A stretch of 64,000 nt of DNA, taken from NCBI GenBank assembly GCA_963678095.2, contig CAXXXP010000001.1:1-64000 (forward strand), given 5' to 3'. This DNA comes from G963678095 sp963678095. GTDB taxonomy: Bacteria > Bacillota > Negativicutes > Selenomonadales > Selenomonadaceae. Positions 1 through 6,537 of the stretch are shown here, in pieces. Numbering within the stretch: the first letter of the stretch is position 1; every line of letters starts with the position of its first letter. Both the position numbers and the translations under genes were made by a program. The notes below the pieces were generated by a model. That model had not been told where the DNA came from. It ran no database searches and saw only the letters and a program-made list of their open reading frames with translations.

Positions 1-3
1 GAC

Positions 4-213
4 ATGCTGGTATATTATTGCAACCGGATGATGCATTACAGTAGTTGCCAATGGTCGATTAAGACGCAAGAAATTGTTGAACTGGTATTTAGATTCTTAC
101 AAGATGTTGCCGAGTGGATTTTGTTTTCACCTGTTATGATATGGTGCTTGTTTGAGGTTGTTTATAAAACAATAAAGGCTTATATAAAGATTTGGAGGGG
201 TGAAAATGGATAA
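4..213 (+). CDS. Hypothetical membrane-associated phage protein, possibly 5'-truncated
   Basis: I do not recognise this 69-residue protein. Its C-terminal half carries one hydrophobic stretch (about residues 36-60) rich in Trp, Phe, Ile and Val, followed by a basic tail, so it may be a small single-span membrane protein. The frame is open to the window edge, so the true start could lie upstream. Its last codons overlap the start of the Lar-like gene at 206, the tight packing usual for phage early operons. Confidence 0.45.
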   Translation: MLVYYCNRMMHYSSCQWSIKTQEIVELVFRFLQDVAEWILFSPVMIWCLFEVVYKTIKAYIKIWRGENG

Positions 214-427
214 AGAATTGAAGCCCTGCCCGTTTTGTGGCAACAAAGTTTCTGCTTCTGGTGGTCCAGAAGAATGGAGTCCTACATTCAGCGACCCGGA
301 CAGTGGTGGAAGTCCATATCATGTAAGATGCGATTGCGGATTGGACTTTTGCGCCGGATGCGTTGAATATGACGAATTTGTAGAAAGATGGAATCGGAGG
401 GCTGACAATGGCCAGAATCAGCGATAA
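206..427 (+). CDS. Lar-family restriction-alleviation-like zinc protein
   Basis: This 73-residue protein opens with KPCPFCGNK, then has RCDCGLDFCAGC, and ends with a FVERWNRR motif. That layout (CPxCG knuckle, second Cys pair, W-N-R near the end) is typical of phage Lar/restriction-alleviation-like proteins. Lar of the Rac prophage modulates type I restriction. Most phage homologues are untested, so anti-restriction is inference. An in-frame GTG at 200 exists, but it lies inside the GGAGGGG ribosome site (194-200), so ATG 206 is preferred. It overlaps the upstream gene by 8 bases and the next gene by 20. Confidence 0.65.
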   Translation: MDKELKPCPFCGNKVSASGGPEEWSPTFSDPDSGGSPYHVRCDCGLDFCAGCVEYDEFVERWNRRADNGQNQR

Positions 428-719
428 AGAACTTGAAAATTTCACTTCATTGTTTCACGAAATAATGGATGAAGGGGGAGTAAAAAGGCCAGATAAATTA
501 TTATCTATATTGCAAGAACTCAAAGAACGCCGTGCTGCTGACAAGCCGCTTGATATCAAAGGACAGTTGCGGCTGGTGCGGGATAGATGCCCGGAATTGT
601 GGAAAATGGTTCGCAGTGATATAGCGGATTGTCCGGAAGTTTTCCAGCTTTCGGGCGGCGAATGTTTAGCAAAAAATTGCAAAGAGTGCTGGGATAAAGC
701 GTTAGAAGGTGATGAATGA
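408..719 (+). CDS. Hypothetical phage protein
   Basis: This is a 103-residue, mostly helical, charged protein that I cannot assign. The N-terminal half reads as a possible helical pair (ELENFTSLFHEIMDEGG, then ILQELKERRAADK). The C-terminal part has three cysteines (CPEVF, CLAKNCKECW) that could bind a metal. The segment LQELKERRAADKP resembles LQELKQRRESDLR in the MazG-like protein at 1955, which suggests a shared helix motif in these phage proteins. The start overlaps the Lar-like gene by 20 bases with GGAGGGC upstream. The end overlaps the next start (ATGA-type junction). Confidence 0.55.
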   Translation: MARISDKELENFTSLFHEIMDEGGVKRPDKLLSILQELKERRAADKPLDIKGQLRLVRDRCPELWKMVRSDIADCPEVFQLSGGECLAKNCKECWDKALEGDE

Positions 720-955
720 TGAAGCCAACAAAAAGAAATCGGATTCAAAAATATCTGCAAATTCAAGAATCTTTTCAGAACATAAAAGAAAGATATGGAA
801 GATGCCCGAAATGCGGCGATTCTGAAATATATTATGAGAATCCACGAACTGGGAACGGACTTTATAATTGCTGTAGCTGTGGATACGCAGGCCATGATCG
901 GGGCTTTAAGCAGTTCAAGGTTCGCAAAGTATTTTTAAGGCGGTGGAAGAAATGA
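716..955 (+). CDS. Small zinc-ribbon phage protein
   Basis: This 79-residue basic protein contains CPKCGDSEIYYENP followed about 20 residues later by CCSCG, a classic two-knuckle zinc ribbon. The N-terminus is a basic amphipathic helix and the C-terminus is Lys/Arg-rich (VRKVFLRRWKK), so nucleic-acid binding is plausible but unproven. It starts within the stop of the previous gene (ATGATGA) and its own stop overlaps the start of the 43-residue ORF at 952, which supports translational coupling through this operon. Confidence 0.55.
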   Translation: MMKPTKRNRIQKYLQIQESFQNIKERYGRCPKCGDSEIYYENPRTGNGLYNCCSCGYAGHDRGFKQFKVRKVFLRRWKK

Positions 956-1083
956 ATGATCCGACAGGCAATAAGGCCATCACAAATATCATGCGTCGCC
1001 GTAAATCCGAGCGTGGAGCCAACAGCCAGCGCAGACGGAACGGGGATCGGGCGGCGAGAGCAGCGAGGGGGATGGGCGTATGA
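952..1083 (+). CDS. 43-residue Arg-rich small protein
   Basis: This ORF is short but overlaps both neighbours by 4 bases: its ATG at 952 sits in the preceding stop, and its TGA (1081-1083) sits in the next ATG. Such nesting is good evidence of a real, translationally coupled gene. The product is very basic (MRRRKSERGANSQRRRNG core), with no predicted membrane segment. It could be a nucleic-acid-binding peptide or a coupling leader. I do not recognise a family. Confidence 0.45.
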   Translation: MNDPTGNKAITNIMRRRKSERGANSQRRRNGDRAARAARGMGV

Positions 1084-1403
1084 GTAAATTTGATCGTAAT
1101 ATTTTCTACGGTGGATACGATAGCTTTGCCGTGTCAAAAGAAAAATATAGTAAGGAAGAAGCTATAAATATTGCCAAAAAAGAATTTAACGGCATAGGAT
1201 ATAAGTTTTTGGCAATTGGCAGTGGGTGGGTCAAACATCGGGCTGGAGTTAATGAGGATGATGAACCGGTTGTTGGATGGTGGCTAGAATATAAAGATAC
1301 AGGACGGAACTGCCCAGCGTTCATATTTCATGGAACTAATAATAACGAGGAGAAATTTTGCGAAGACTATGAATATGTTTTGTTGGGCGGCGGCCGCCAA
1401 TGA
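1080..1403 (+). CDS. Hypothetical phage protein
   Basis: This 107-residue protein is unrecognised. It is mixed alpha/beta in character, with aromatic-rich strands (GWVKHRAGV, VVGWWLEYKDTG) and ends with Gly-Gly-Gly-Arg. The N-terminal KEEAINIAKKEF reads as a helix. It is linked by 4-base overlaps to the small ORFs on both sides (952-1083 and 1400-1549), so it belongs to the same transcript. Function unknown. Confidence 0.5.
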   Translation: MSKFDRNIFYGGYDSFAVSKEKYSKEEAINIAKKEFNGIGYKFLAIGSGWVKHRAGVNEDDEPVVGWWLEYKDTGRNCPAFIFHGTNNNEEKFCEDYEYVLLGGGRQ

Positions 1404-1549
1404 TTAAAATAACCCCAGCTCAGCACATAGCATACAGACAACGCCACAGGCGTAATCAGCGGCAAATACCGGCATATCACCGGCTAAATCAGCAGCCGCA
1501 GGGATTCGAGGAAATTTTGAGGGAGGCGATGGCAAGTGCGAGAAATTAA
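1400..1549 (+). CDS. 49-residue basic small protein
   Basis: This short ORF begins in the stop codon of the preceding gene (ATGA at 1400) and overlaps the next gene by 14 bases. The product is rich in Gln, Arg and His (AYRQRHRRNQRQIPAYHRLN) and ends in a short helix containing the ribosome site of the next gene (GGGAGGCGATGG). The overlaps at both ends support expression. Its role may simply be coupling translation into the YopX-like gene. Confidence 0.4.
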   Translation: MIKITPAQHIAYRQRHRRNQRQIPAYHRLNQQPQGFEEILREAMASARN

Positions 1550-1958
1550 GTTTCGGGGTAAATCAACGGAGGGCGGTTGGGTATACGGCTCATACTTCGA
1601 CAGTGGCGAATATGGCGTAATATATTCCCCGGCAGATAAGACGTATTATCAGTGTTATCTTGAATCGATTGGACAATATACGGGCTTAAAAGATAAGAAT
1701 GGTGTGGAAATTTATGATGGTGATATTGTTGAATTTACGAGGTACCCTGGGGAAAATTATTATGCAGAAATATGTAAACCGGATTTTCCACCGTTTAATT
1801 TTATGTTTGGATATCTTAAAAAACCTAACGCTGAAGTTACTGGGATTTCTCATGGAATATATCAAAATTTAAACTGCATGGAAGATGATTTAGGGGAAGT
1901 TGAAGTGATCGGCAACATCTACGAAAATCCGGAACTGTTGGGAGGCGATGGGAAATGA
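1536..1958 (+). CDS. YopX-family phage protein
   Basis: This 140-residue protein matches the YopX layout: MREIKFRGKS at the start, GGWVYGSY, then IGQYTGLKDKNGVEIYDGDIV in the middle and VIGNIYENPELL at the end. YopX-like proteins are common in Firmicute phages and their function is unknown. The start is GTG at 1536, chosen because the conserved N-terminus MREIKFRG begins there and GGGAGGCGA precedes it. The stop overlaps the next start by 4 bases. Confidence 0.85.
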   Translation: MREIKFRGKSTEGGWVYGSYFDSGEYGVIYSPADKTYYQCYLESIGQYTGLKDKNGVEIYDGDIVEFTRYPGENYYAEICKPDFPPFNFMFGYLKKPNAEVTGISHGIYQNLNCMEDDLGEVEVIGNIYENPELLGGDGK

Positions 1959-2374
1959 TAAGTGATGAACAGATCGAGAAGGGACTTATGGCATTTGTGT
2001 TTTGCTGCGAAGTGAAAGTTGGGCCAGCGCAGGCCGGGTGGATGTATGACGCCTTGCAAGAGCTCAAGCAACGCCGCGAAAGTGATCTGCGGCCGGCAAC
2101 TAAGTTTTTAGGCCAAAATTTTGGACAGCTAATCGGAAAAGTGTGTAGCGAGTGCGACGAGGTTATCGAGGCCTGGGATGATGATTTTGATCAATGTCTG
2201 GAGCGGCTGCCAAAAGAGGCCTACAACGATATTTTGATGGAACTGGTAGACGTACAGATGGCTTGCGAAACTGCATTGACCAAGATTCTCCCAGATCAAG
2301 CGGATCGTGACGAAGCCCGGCGGCAGGTGATAGAGAAAAATGCGAAGCGCGGATATTATGAGGGGGCGGAATAA
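1955..2374 (+). CDS. MazG-like all-alpha NTP pyrophosphohydrolase (putative)
   Basis: This 139-residue helical protein has the layout of phage MazG/dUTPase-like pyrophosphohydrolases: a GKVCSECDEVIEAW helix with acidic residues, a second acidic helix around ILMELVDVQMACE, and the family-typical ending EKNAKRGYYEG. These enzymes hydrolyse NTPs to NMP and pyrophosphate using Mg bound by E-x2-E and E-x2-D patterns. Here ExxD-like spacing is visible (SECDE; ELVDV), but I cannot confirm every ligand. It overlaps both neighbouring genes. Confidence 0.5.
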   Translation: MISDEQIEKGLMAFVFCCEVKVGPAQAGWMYDALQELKQRRESDLRPATKFLGQNFGQLIGKVCSECDEVIEAWDDDFDQCLERLPKEAYNDILMELVDVQMACETALTKILPDQADRDEARRQVIEKNAKRGYYEGAE

Positions 2375-2679
2375 TGGCAAATGTCTATATAGCCGGTAAA
2401 ATAACCGGGCTAACAAACTATAAAGAAATTTTTAAAAAAGCTGAAATAAAACTGTGCACACTAGGACACCGTGTAATGAATCCTGCGACTCTGGGCGAAG
2501 GTTTCGAGTATAAATCATATATGCCGATATGCCTGGCGATGTTGGAGGCATGCGATACGGTATTCTTCCTTGAGAATTGGAGCGATAGCAAGGGTGCCAA
2601 AGTGGAACATGAATATGCAAAAATACAAGGTAAAAATATTGTTTATCAGCATAGTTACGAAGGGGGCGGCGATCAATAA
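2374..2679 (+). CDS. DUF4406 / nucleoside deoxyribosyltransferase-like protein
   Basis: This 101-residue protein begins VYIAGKITGLTNYKEIF, has HRVMNPATLGEG in the middle, and shows WSDSKGAKVEHEYA, the pattern of DUF4406 proteins. These are short phage relatives of nucleoside 2-deoxyribosyltransferases. Enzymatic activity for the short family is not established. The segment with E in VEHEYA corresponds to the catalytic Glu region of the larger enzymes. Coupled by a 1-base overlap to the MazG-like gene, which hints at a nucleotide-metabolism pair. Confidence 0.75.
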   Translation: MANVYIAGKITGLTNYKEIFKKAEIKLCTLGHRVMNPATLGEGFEYKSYMPICLAMLEACDTVFFLENWSDSKGAKVEHEYAKIQGKNIVYQHSYEGGGDQ

Positions 2680-2690
2680 ATAAATACGCA

Positions 2691-2750
2691 ATGGCAGTAA
2701 TCGTGATAATGACAATAATTTTTGCGGTGGTAAGCACCGGAGAGGATTGA
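2691..2750 (+). CDS. Possible 19-residue hydrophobic peptide
   Basis: A very short ORF (MAVIVIMTIIFAVVSTGED) fills the gap before ssb and reads as a single membrane segment. No clear ribosome site precedes it, and its only support is the hydrophobic composition and the fit between two genes. It could be a membrane micropeptide or chance. Confidence 0.2.
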   Translation: MAVIVIMTIIFAVVSTGED

Positions 2751-2754
2751 TTCA

Positions 2755-3153
2755 ATGAATCGTGTAATTTTAGTCGGACGGCTCGCACGTGATCCGGAAG
2801 TACGATACACGCAGGCGGGTAAAGCAGTAGCCTCGTTTTCGCTGGCGGTAAGCCGTAGGGTTAGCCGTGCGAGCGATCAGCAGAACACGGCGGATTTCAT
2901 CCCCATCGTCGCATGGGAGAAGCTGGCGGAGATCGTCGGCAATCATCTGGTCAAAGGTTCACAGATTATGGTCGAGGGGCGCATGCAGGTCCGCAACTAT
3001 GATGCGCAGGACGGCTCTAAGCGGTATGTCACTGAGGTTGTGGCACAGGACATAGAATTTATGGGGAGCAAACTGCAGGGCGCAGCACAGGAGTCTAGCG
3101 GGGCGAATAGCTTTGGCTCAGAAGTGATTGACGACCAGGAAATACCATTCTAG
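2755..3153 (+). CDS. ssb: Single-stranded DNA-binding protein
   Basis: This 132-residue protein is a full-length bacterial/phage SSB. It opens with MNRVILVGRLARDPEVRYT, keeps the OB-fold landmarks (VASFSLAVSR, FIPIVAWEKLAE, VEGRMQVRNY) and ends with the acidic tip DDQEIPF that recruits replication and repair proteins. It coats single-stranded phage DNA during replication and recombination. The nearby PDDEXK nuclease gene (3165) suggests a small recombination/replication module. ATG 2755 is preceded by GGAGAGGATTG. Confidence 0.95.
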   Translation: MNRVILVGRLARDPEVRYTQAGKAVASFSLAVSRRVSRASDQQNTADFIPIVAWEKLAEIVGNHLVKGSQIMVEGRMQVRNYDAQDGSKRYVTEVVAQDIEFMGSKLQGAAQESSGANSFGSEVIDDQEIPF

Positions 3154-3164
3154 GAGCTGAGTAG

Positions 3165-3497
3165 ATGGGAAAAATGTCAAGGGACAAAGGAGCCCGGGGA
3201 GAGCGGCTATGGCGGGATGTGTGCAAAGCCGAAGGATTTACAAAGGTAAGACGCACCGCTCAGTATTGTGGTAAAACTGGCGATGCCGGTGATTGCGTCG
3301 GACTCCCCGGGATACATCAAGAAGTGAAATTTGTTGAAAAGCTAAATGTCCGGGATGCATTAGCGCAATCTCAGCGGGACTGCGAGGCTGAGAATAAAGG
3401 GAATATCCCCATTGTGGCTCATAAAAAGAGCAATTCCGAGTGGCTTGTCACAATGAGCGCAAAGGATTGGTTCAAAATTTATCGGGAATATGTGTGA
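3165..3497 (+). CDS. PDDEXK-type phage nuclease, Holliday-junction-resolvase-like
   Basis: This 110-residue basic protein shows the PDDEXK signature in order: an N-terminal GARGERLWRD helix with Glu, then GDAGDCVGLPGIH (Asp), then HQEVKFVEKLN (E-x-K) and a helix with a conserved Gln. It ends with a strand-helix unit. This matches the small phage resolvase/VRR-NUC-like proteins used in replication and recombination. The exact substrate is inference. It follows ssb by 11 bases with AGGAG upstream of ATG 3165. Confidence 0.7.
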   Translation: MGKMSRDKGARGERLWRDVCKAEGFTKVRRTAQYCGKTGDAGDCVGLPGIHQEVKFVEKLNVRDALAQSQRDCEAENKGNIPIVAHKKSNSEWLVTMSAKDWFKIYREYV

Positions 3498-3511
3498 AGG
3501 GAGTATAAAAG

Positions 3512-3667
3512 ATGGTCAGCGCAACGGTAAGTAATCAAGAACTAGCTGCACGACTCGTGAAACAGACCCGCGGCGATTGCCGGAAATGTGTCTGCGAGGA
3601 CAGCTGCAGCAAAAGAGGTAAATGTGAGAATAATATTTTTGTTTGGCTGAAAGGGGCGAGAGGATGA
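3512..3667 (+). CDS. 51-residue cysteine-rich small protein
   Basis: This short ORF has five cysteines clustered as CRKCVCEDSC and KCENN (residues 23-38), suggesting a small metal-binding knuckle. Its TGA overlaps the next ATG (ATGA at 3664), and GGGAG lies about 10 bases upstream of ATG 3512. Both features support it as a real member of the operon. Family not recognised. Confidence 0.45.
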   Translation: MVSATVSNQELAARLVKQTRGDCRKCVCEDSCSKRGKCENNIFVWLKGARG

Positions 3668-3873
3668 AGTACGTGAGAAAATGTCAGCCGGTGGAGATTG
3701 AGCCATATTCGCCAGGGCTGGAAGATGGGTTCGAAGATGGGCGTCCGTACATAAATACGGATCTAGGCCCAATGTATATCCACGAGGATGATTGCATTAT
3801 CACTTCGGATAACGGGGAAAAGTCGGCATGCAATCGGGAAAAGGTGGATCGGCTGTATCAGAGAGTTGAATAG
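3664..3873 (+). CDS. PGDYG-like small phage protein
   Basis: This 69-residue protein follows the pattern of a common phage family: Y-V-R-K-x-Q-P-V-E-I-E at the start, a turn, then PYINTDLGPMYIHEDDCIITSDNGE and a C-terminal YQRVE. Relatives carry PGDYG or GDWIITG at the HEDDCIIT position. No function is known. ATG 3664 is preferred to upstream in-frame codons because it overlaps the preceding stop and matches the family N-terminus, with GGGGCGAGAGG upstream. Confidence 0.6.
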   Translation: MKYVRKCQPVEIEPYSPGLEDGFEDGRPYINTDLGPMYIHEDDCIITSDNGEKSACNREKVDRLYQRVE

Positions 3874-3946
3874 ATAGATGCGAAAGGGCGGTGAATAGCC
3901 GTCCTATTCGTGCGTTTGAATGAATTTTGATTTAGGGGTGAGGCGA

Positions 3947-4453
3947 GTGTTAGCTACAGCGGAAGAAGCAATGGATATTTTCAATGGGGTCCAGGAAGAT
4001 AAAAAAACAGCCGAGTATTATCTACTGAACTTCGAATCGGAACTGAAAAAATATCATGAAGCAAAAGACGAATTCTTAAACTATAAGGCAGAAAGAGACG
4101 AAAATACCGGGGGCGGGCGCAGCGGTGTAGGCAACCCCACGGAACAGGCTGCTATGAAAAGCCTGCAATTTGACAGTACTTATCCAGGATTCCGCTGGCT
4201 AAAGGCGGTTGAAATCGTCCAGCGAGGCCTGGGCGAAAGAAAGAACATATTTATCAAGGTGCGCCGCGAGGCTGACAGGCTGCATCATATCGGCAAAGGT
4301 CGGAAAGGCTGGACTATATACGTACAACGACGTTATGCGGAAGAGATGGAAAAGAGATTTATTATTCCTGAGGTGTGGATCCATGAAAAGACCTTGCGCA
4401 GCTGGTGGCAGGAAATTATTGACCGGGCGGTATTTGTCGTAAATAAAATTTAA
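3947..4453 (+). CDS. Putative late-gene transcriptional regulator (ArpU/RinA-like)
   Basis: This 168-residue protein has a helical N-terminus (coiled-coil style, YYLLNFESELKKYHEAKDEF), a GGGRSGVGNPTEQAAMKS linker, a central helix pair, and a C-terminal WIHEKTLRSWWQEIIDRA segment. The GGGRS-NPT linker and its position at the end of the early block resemble ArpU/RinA-type activators of phage packaging and structural genes. Similarity is at layout level only. GTG 3947 is preceded by AGGGGTGAGGCGA. The in-frame ATG at 3920 lacks a ribosome site. A terminator follows at 4515. Confidence 0.45.
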   Translation: MLATAEEAMDIFNGVQEDKKTAEYYLLNFESELKKYHEAKDEFLNYKAERDENTGGGRSGVGNPTEQAAMKSLQFDSTYPGFRWLKAVEIVQRGLGERKNIFIKVRREADRLHHIGKGRKGWTIYVQRRYAEEMEKRFIIPEVWIHEKTLRSWWQEIIDRAVFVVNKI

Positions 4454-4514
4454 AAACGGGTGCCGTTTATTAAGGGTTTTCCGTGGTAAAATGGTATTAG
4501 TAAGAAAAAGGGGA

Positions 4515-4546
4515 AAGCCACTGGCGTATTGCTGGTGGCTTATTTT
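4515..4546 (+). terminator. Intrinsic terminator ending the early phage operon
   Basis: The arms AAGCCAC and GTGGCTT (7 bp) close a 13-base loop and are followed by TATTTTAT. It separates the regulator gene from the AT-rich gene at 4613. Confidence 0.6.
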
Positions 4547-4584
4547 ATACTTAACTAAGAGTATTAATTAAACTTTTTGAAGTG

Positions 4585-4590
4585 TATAAT
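4585..4590 (+). promoter_or_regulatory. Candidate -10 box (TATAAT) for the 4613 gene
   Basis: A perfect TATAAT lies between the terminator at 4515 and the coding region at 4613. The -35 is weak (TATTAA region near 4562). Together with the flanking terminators it suggests an independently transcribed cargo gene. Confidence 0.4.
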
Positions 4591-4612
4591 AAAGTTTAAG
4601 GAGTTGGTTGAT

Positions 4613-5296
4613 TTGGAGAAAAAAATTTGTGATGAATCTGCTTGTAAGCCATTTTGGAAAAACGTTATATATGTTCTTATTATTCTAGGTCCTGCTATGT
4701 ATTTTGGAGTTAAAGATCAAACCGTAGCAATGGGGCTTGCTATTGCGGGTGGAGCCTTAGCAATAGCGTTTATAAATATCGATAAATTTTCTTGGATAAA
4801 AGCTGCTGGATTTGAAGCAAAGATTTGGGAGGCACAAGAAACCATAAATGCAGCCTATGCTACAGCTGAAGAATTGAGACAAGTAAGTTGTTTATTTCTT
4901 GATTATAGCTTGTCTGCTTTGATTGTAGATGGTTTAGGTCAAGAAATAACTGCGAATCAAAAAATAGATATGTCAAATTCAATAAATAAACTGATTGGTA
5001 AGGTAGGTACTGAAGAACAAAGCTCGTTGCCTGAAAAATATTATAAACTTAAAGTAGTTATTGGTTGGAATTTATTAGATGAATTTTTAGCTTTATTGCA
5101 ACATAATAATAATGACGTCTATAGTGAAATGCGTAGTAAGAGGGATGATCAGTTTAAGCCCGAAGAGCTTACACCTGAAAAATATTTAAAAAAAGAAGAA
5201 TTAGACACAATGCTCAAAGTCAAAAACGTAGAGTTGACTGCAGAAGAAAAAAAGGCGTTAGATAAGTATATTGAATATATAACAATACTGAAATAA
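4613..5296 (+). CDS. AT-rich two-span membrane protein (phage cargo gene)
   Basis: I do not recognise this protein (227 residues from TTG 4613). Two adjacent hydrophobic segments lie near residues 14-32 and 36-52 (VIYVLIILGPAMYFGV; MGLAIAGGALAIAFI). A long cytosolic helical, Lys/Glu-rich domain follows, ending with KKALDKYIEYITIL. TTG 4613 is chosen because AAGGAG (4598-4603) is 9 bases upstream. A farther TTG at 4577 overlaps the promoter. Base composition is more AT-rich than the neighbours, and terminators stand on both sides, so it is probably a moron. Superinfection exclusion or defence are possibilities, not demonstrated. Confidence 0.6.
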   Translation: MEKKICDESACKPFWKNVIYVLIILGPAMYFGVKDQTVAMGLAIAGGALAIAFINIDKFSWIKAAGFEAKIWEAQETINAAYATAEELRQVSCLFLDYSLSALIVDGLGQEITANQKIDMSNSINKLIGKVGTEEQSSLPEKYYKLKVVIGWNLLDEFLALLQHNNNDVYSEMRSKRDDQFKPEELTPEKYLKKEELDTMLKVKNVELTAEEKKALDKYIEYITILK

Positions 5297-5301
5297 TTTA
5301 T

Positions 5302-5336
5302 AAGTCGTTAGCACTCAGCTGGCGGCTTATTTTTAT
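5302..5336 (+). terminator. Intrinsic terminator after the 4613 gene
   Basis: Eleven-base arms (5302-5312 and 5318-5328) pair fully if G-U pairs are allowed, with a 5-base loop, followed by ATTTTTAT. It closes the 4613 gene. Confidence 0.7.
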
Positions 5337-5356
5337 GCCCAAAAGGAGCGTGTAAA

Positions 5357-5545
5357 ATGAAAATTAATCTAAGCTATAAAGAGTGCTGCATTATAAAGCA
5401 CGCTCTGCAAAACCAAAACAGAAATTTGGCCGAGGAAATCTTATACAGGATGATGTCGACGATCGTGGCCCAGGAAAGTGACCATCGAACGGAGATTGTC
5501 CATGGTGATATCCCCTGCGGGAAGCGCAACAGAATATTGAAATGA
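5357..5545 (+). CDS. Hypothetical small phage protein
   Basis: This 62-residue protein is unrecognised. It is mostly helical (INLSYKECCIIKHALQNQ, EEILYRMMSTIVAQES) with a basic end. AAGGAGCG lies about 8 bases upstream of ATG 5357. The gene sits between two terminators (5302 and 5553), so it is either expressed from its own weak promoter or by read-through. Confidence 0.45.
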   Translation: MKINLSYKECCIIKHALQNQNRNLAEEILYRMMSTIVAQESDHRTEIVHGDIPCGKRNRILK

Positions 5546-5552
5546 CATATCG

Positions 5553-5587
5553 AGCCGTCTGGTATTCCACGTACCGGCGGCTTTTTC
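5553..5587 (+). terminator. Intrinsic terminator
   Basis: AGCCGTC-GGTA pairs with TACCGGCGGCT with a single bulged T and one G-U pair, followed by TTTTTCT. It ends the 5357 gene. Confidence 0.7.
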
Positions 5588-5667
5588 TATGCCCGGAATT
5601 GGGCAGCACATAGGGCCGCAAGTGCCACCTCCTGTATTTGCGGTCTGAAATTACATAGAGGCATAAA

Positions 5668-5697
5668 AATAGACCGTCCGGCAAGACGGCCTATTGT
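5668..5697 (-). terminator. Intrinsic terminator for the minus-strand gene at 5703
   Basis: AATAGACCGTC pairs with GACGGCCTATT apart from one mismatch. On the minus strand the hairpin is followed by a TTTTTAT run (plus coordinates 5663-5669). It lies just downstream of the stop of the minus-strand gene. Confidence 0.6.
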
Positions 5698-5702
5698 GAA
5701 AC

Positions 5703-5867
5703 TTATTTTTCGTGACGTACACCTTTGAAATCCCCCGGGGTTGTTTTCTGGTCAATAAATCTACCGGTATCAGAATCTCTTTTTACAGCATTACCATTTG
5801 GTGCATGTGTTTGACTGCGATCTCTTACAGCACCACGACGAAAATCATTACCTGTGTTAGTAGCCAT
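5703..5867 (-). CDS. 54-residue widespread small protein, antisense cargo gene
   Basis: The minus strand encodes a complete 54-residue hydrophilic protein starting MATNTGNDFRRGAVRDRSQ and ending TPGDFKGVRHEK, with KRDSDTGRFIDQK between. This resembles a small protein type seen across many bacteria, with a conserved RDxxTGRFxDxK core and FKGVRxE ending, whose role I do not know. AAGAGATG precedes the ATG. A TATAAT-containing stretch lies upstream on the minus strand (about 5917-5922), and an intrinsic terminator follows. It opposes every surrounding phage gene, so it is independently transcribed. Confidence 0.7.
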   Translation of the reverse strand: MATNTGNDFRRGAVRDRSQTHAPNGNAVKRDSDTGRFIDQKTTPGDFKGVRHEK

Positions 5868-5944
5868 GAATATTCATCTCTTTTCGGTACATATGTAGGT
5901 TTGTACAAAGATATTATATCAAAATATTAAGGCGGTGTCAGAAT

Positions 5945-6220
5945 ATGGTTCCGAAGAAAATAAAAATATTAGGGCATGAATATAAAATCGTTATTGATGA
6001 GCATTACATCGCTGACTCTGGTGGAAATACAGGGCAGTGCAATAATTACGTCAATGAAATTCGTATTTGCGGGACGTTGCCGGAAAGTGCGCAGCATGAA
6101 GTTATGATGCATGAGATCATAGAGGCTTTGAATTATCGGTTAGAACTTAATTTAGAGCATCACAAAATTTGCGCATTGGGCGAAGTGCTCACGCAAGTTC
6201 TGCTGGATAACAATTTATGA
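5945..6220 (+). CDS. Phage protein with metallopeptidase-like HE motif
   Basis: This 91-residue protein begins KKIKILGHEYKIVIDEHY, has a Gly-rich turn (GNTGQCNNYVNEIRI) and then the helix HEVMMHEIIEALNYRLEL followed by EHHKICALGEVLTQVL. The HEIIE stretch looks like the zinc-binding helix of small metallopeptidases (HExxH), but the second His is Glu, with another His pair ten residues on. Related phage proteins are common and uncharacterised. Catalytic activity is doubtful. The gene overlaps the HNH gene by 4 bases. Confidence 0.55.
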   Translation: MVPKKIKILGHEYKIVIDEHYIADSGGNTGQCNNYVNEIRICGTLPESAQHEVMMHEIIEALNYRLELNLEHHKICALGEVLTQVLLDNNL

Positions 6221-6537
6221 TGTTTCCAAAGTCCAAGCCCCGTGATCCGGCATTTATGCGGCAGTTTCGTAAAGATCACGACTGCTGCGAGATATGCGGA
6301 TCAATCCATAATCTTGAAATCGCCCATATCATCCCGAAAGGTGCAGGCGGTCCAGACATGCCGGAAAATGTGCTTATGCTTGATGGGCCGGCAGCACTGC
6401 AGAAGGGTTGCCACGGCAAGAATCATCTGGGATTACTCACGCAAGAGCAAATGTTTGAGTATGCGGGGCGGCGGCTAGGAATAAGTGGGGAAGAATGTAG
6501 GCGCAGGGTGCGCAGAAAGATGGGGTATGATGTGTAA
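6217..6537 (+). CDS. HNH endonuclease
   Basis: This 106-residue protein carries CCEICGSIHNLEIAHIIPKG, then ENVLMLDGPAALQ and GCHGKNHLG, an HNH nuclease core with zinc-binding Cys residues and catalytic His. HNH proteins lying just before terminase genes are common in HK97-type phages, where some assist DNA packaging by nicking. Here the terminase lies 3 kb downstream, with cargo genes between. Start ATG 6217 overlaps the upstream stop. A second ATG follows immediately. Confidence 0.8.
   Translation: MMFPKSKPRDPAFMRQFRKDHDCCEICGSIHNLEIAHIIPKGAGGPDMPENVLMLDGPAALQKGCHGKNHLGLLTQEQMFEYAGRRLGISGEECRRRVRRKMGYDV

Noticed and set aside
5712..5930. 72-codon plus-strand open frame
   Set aside because: It overlaps the minus-strand gene at 5703-5867, which has a ribosome site, terminator and recognisable protein pattern; the plus frame has none.
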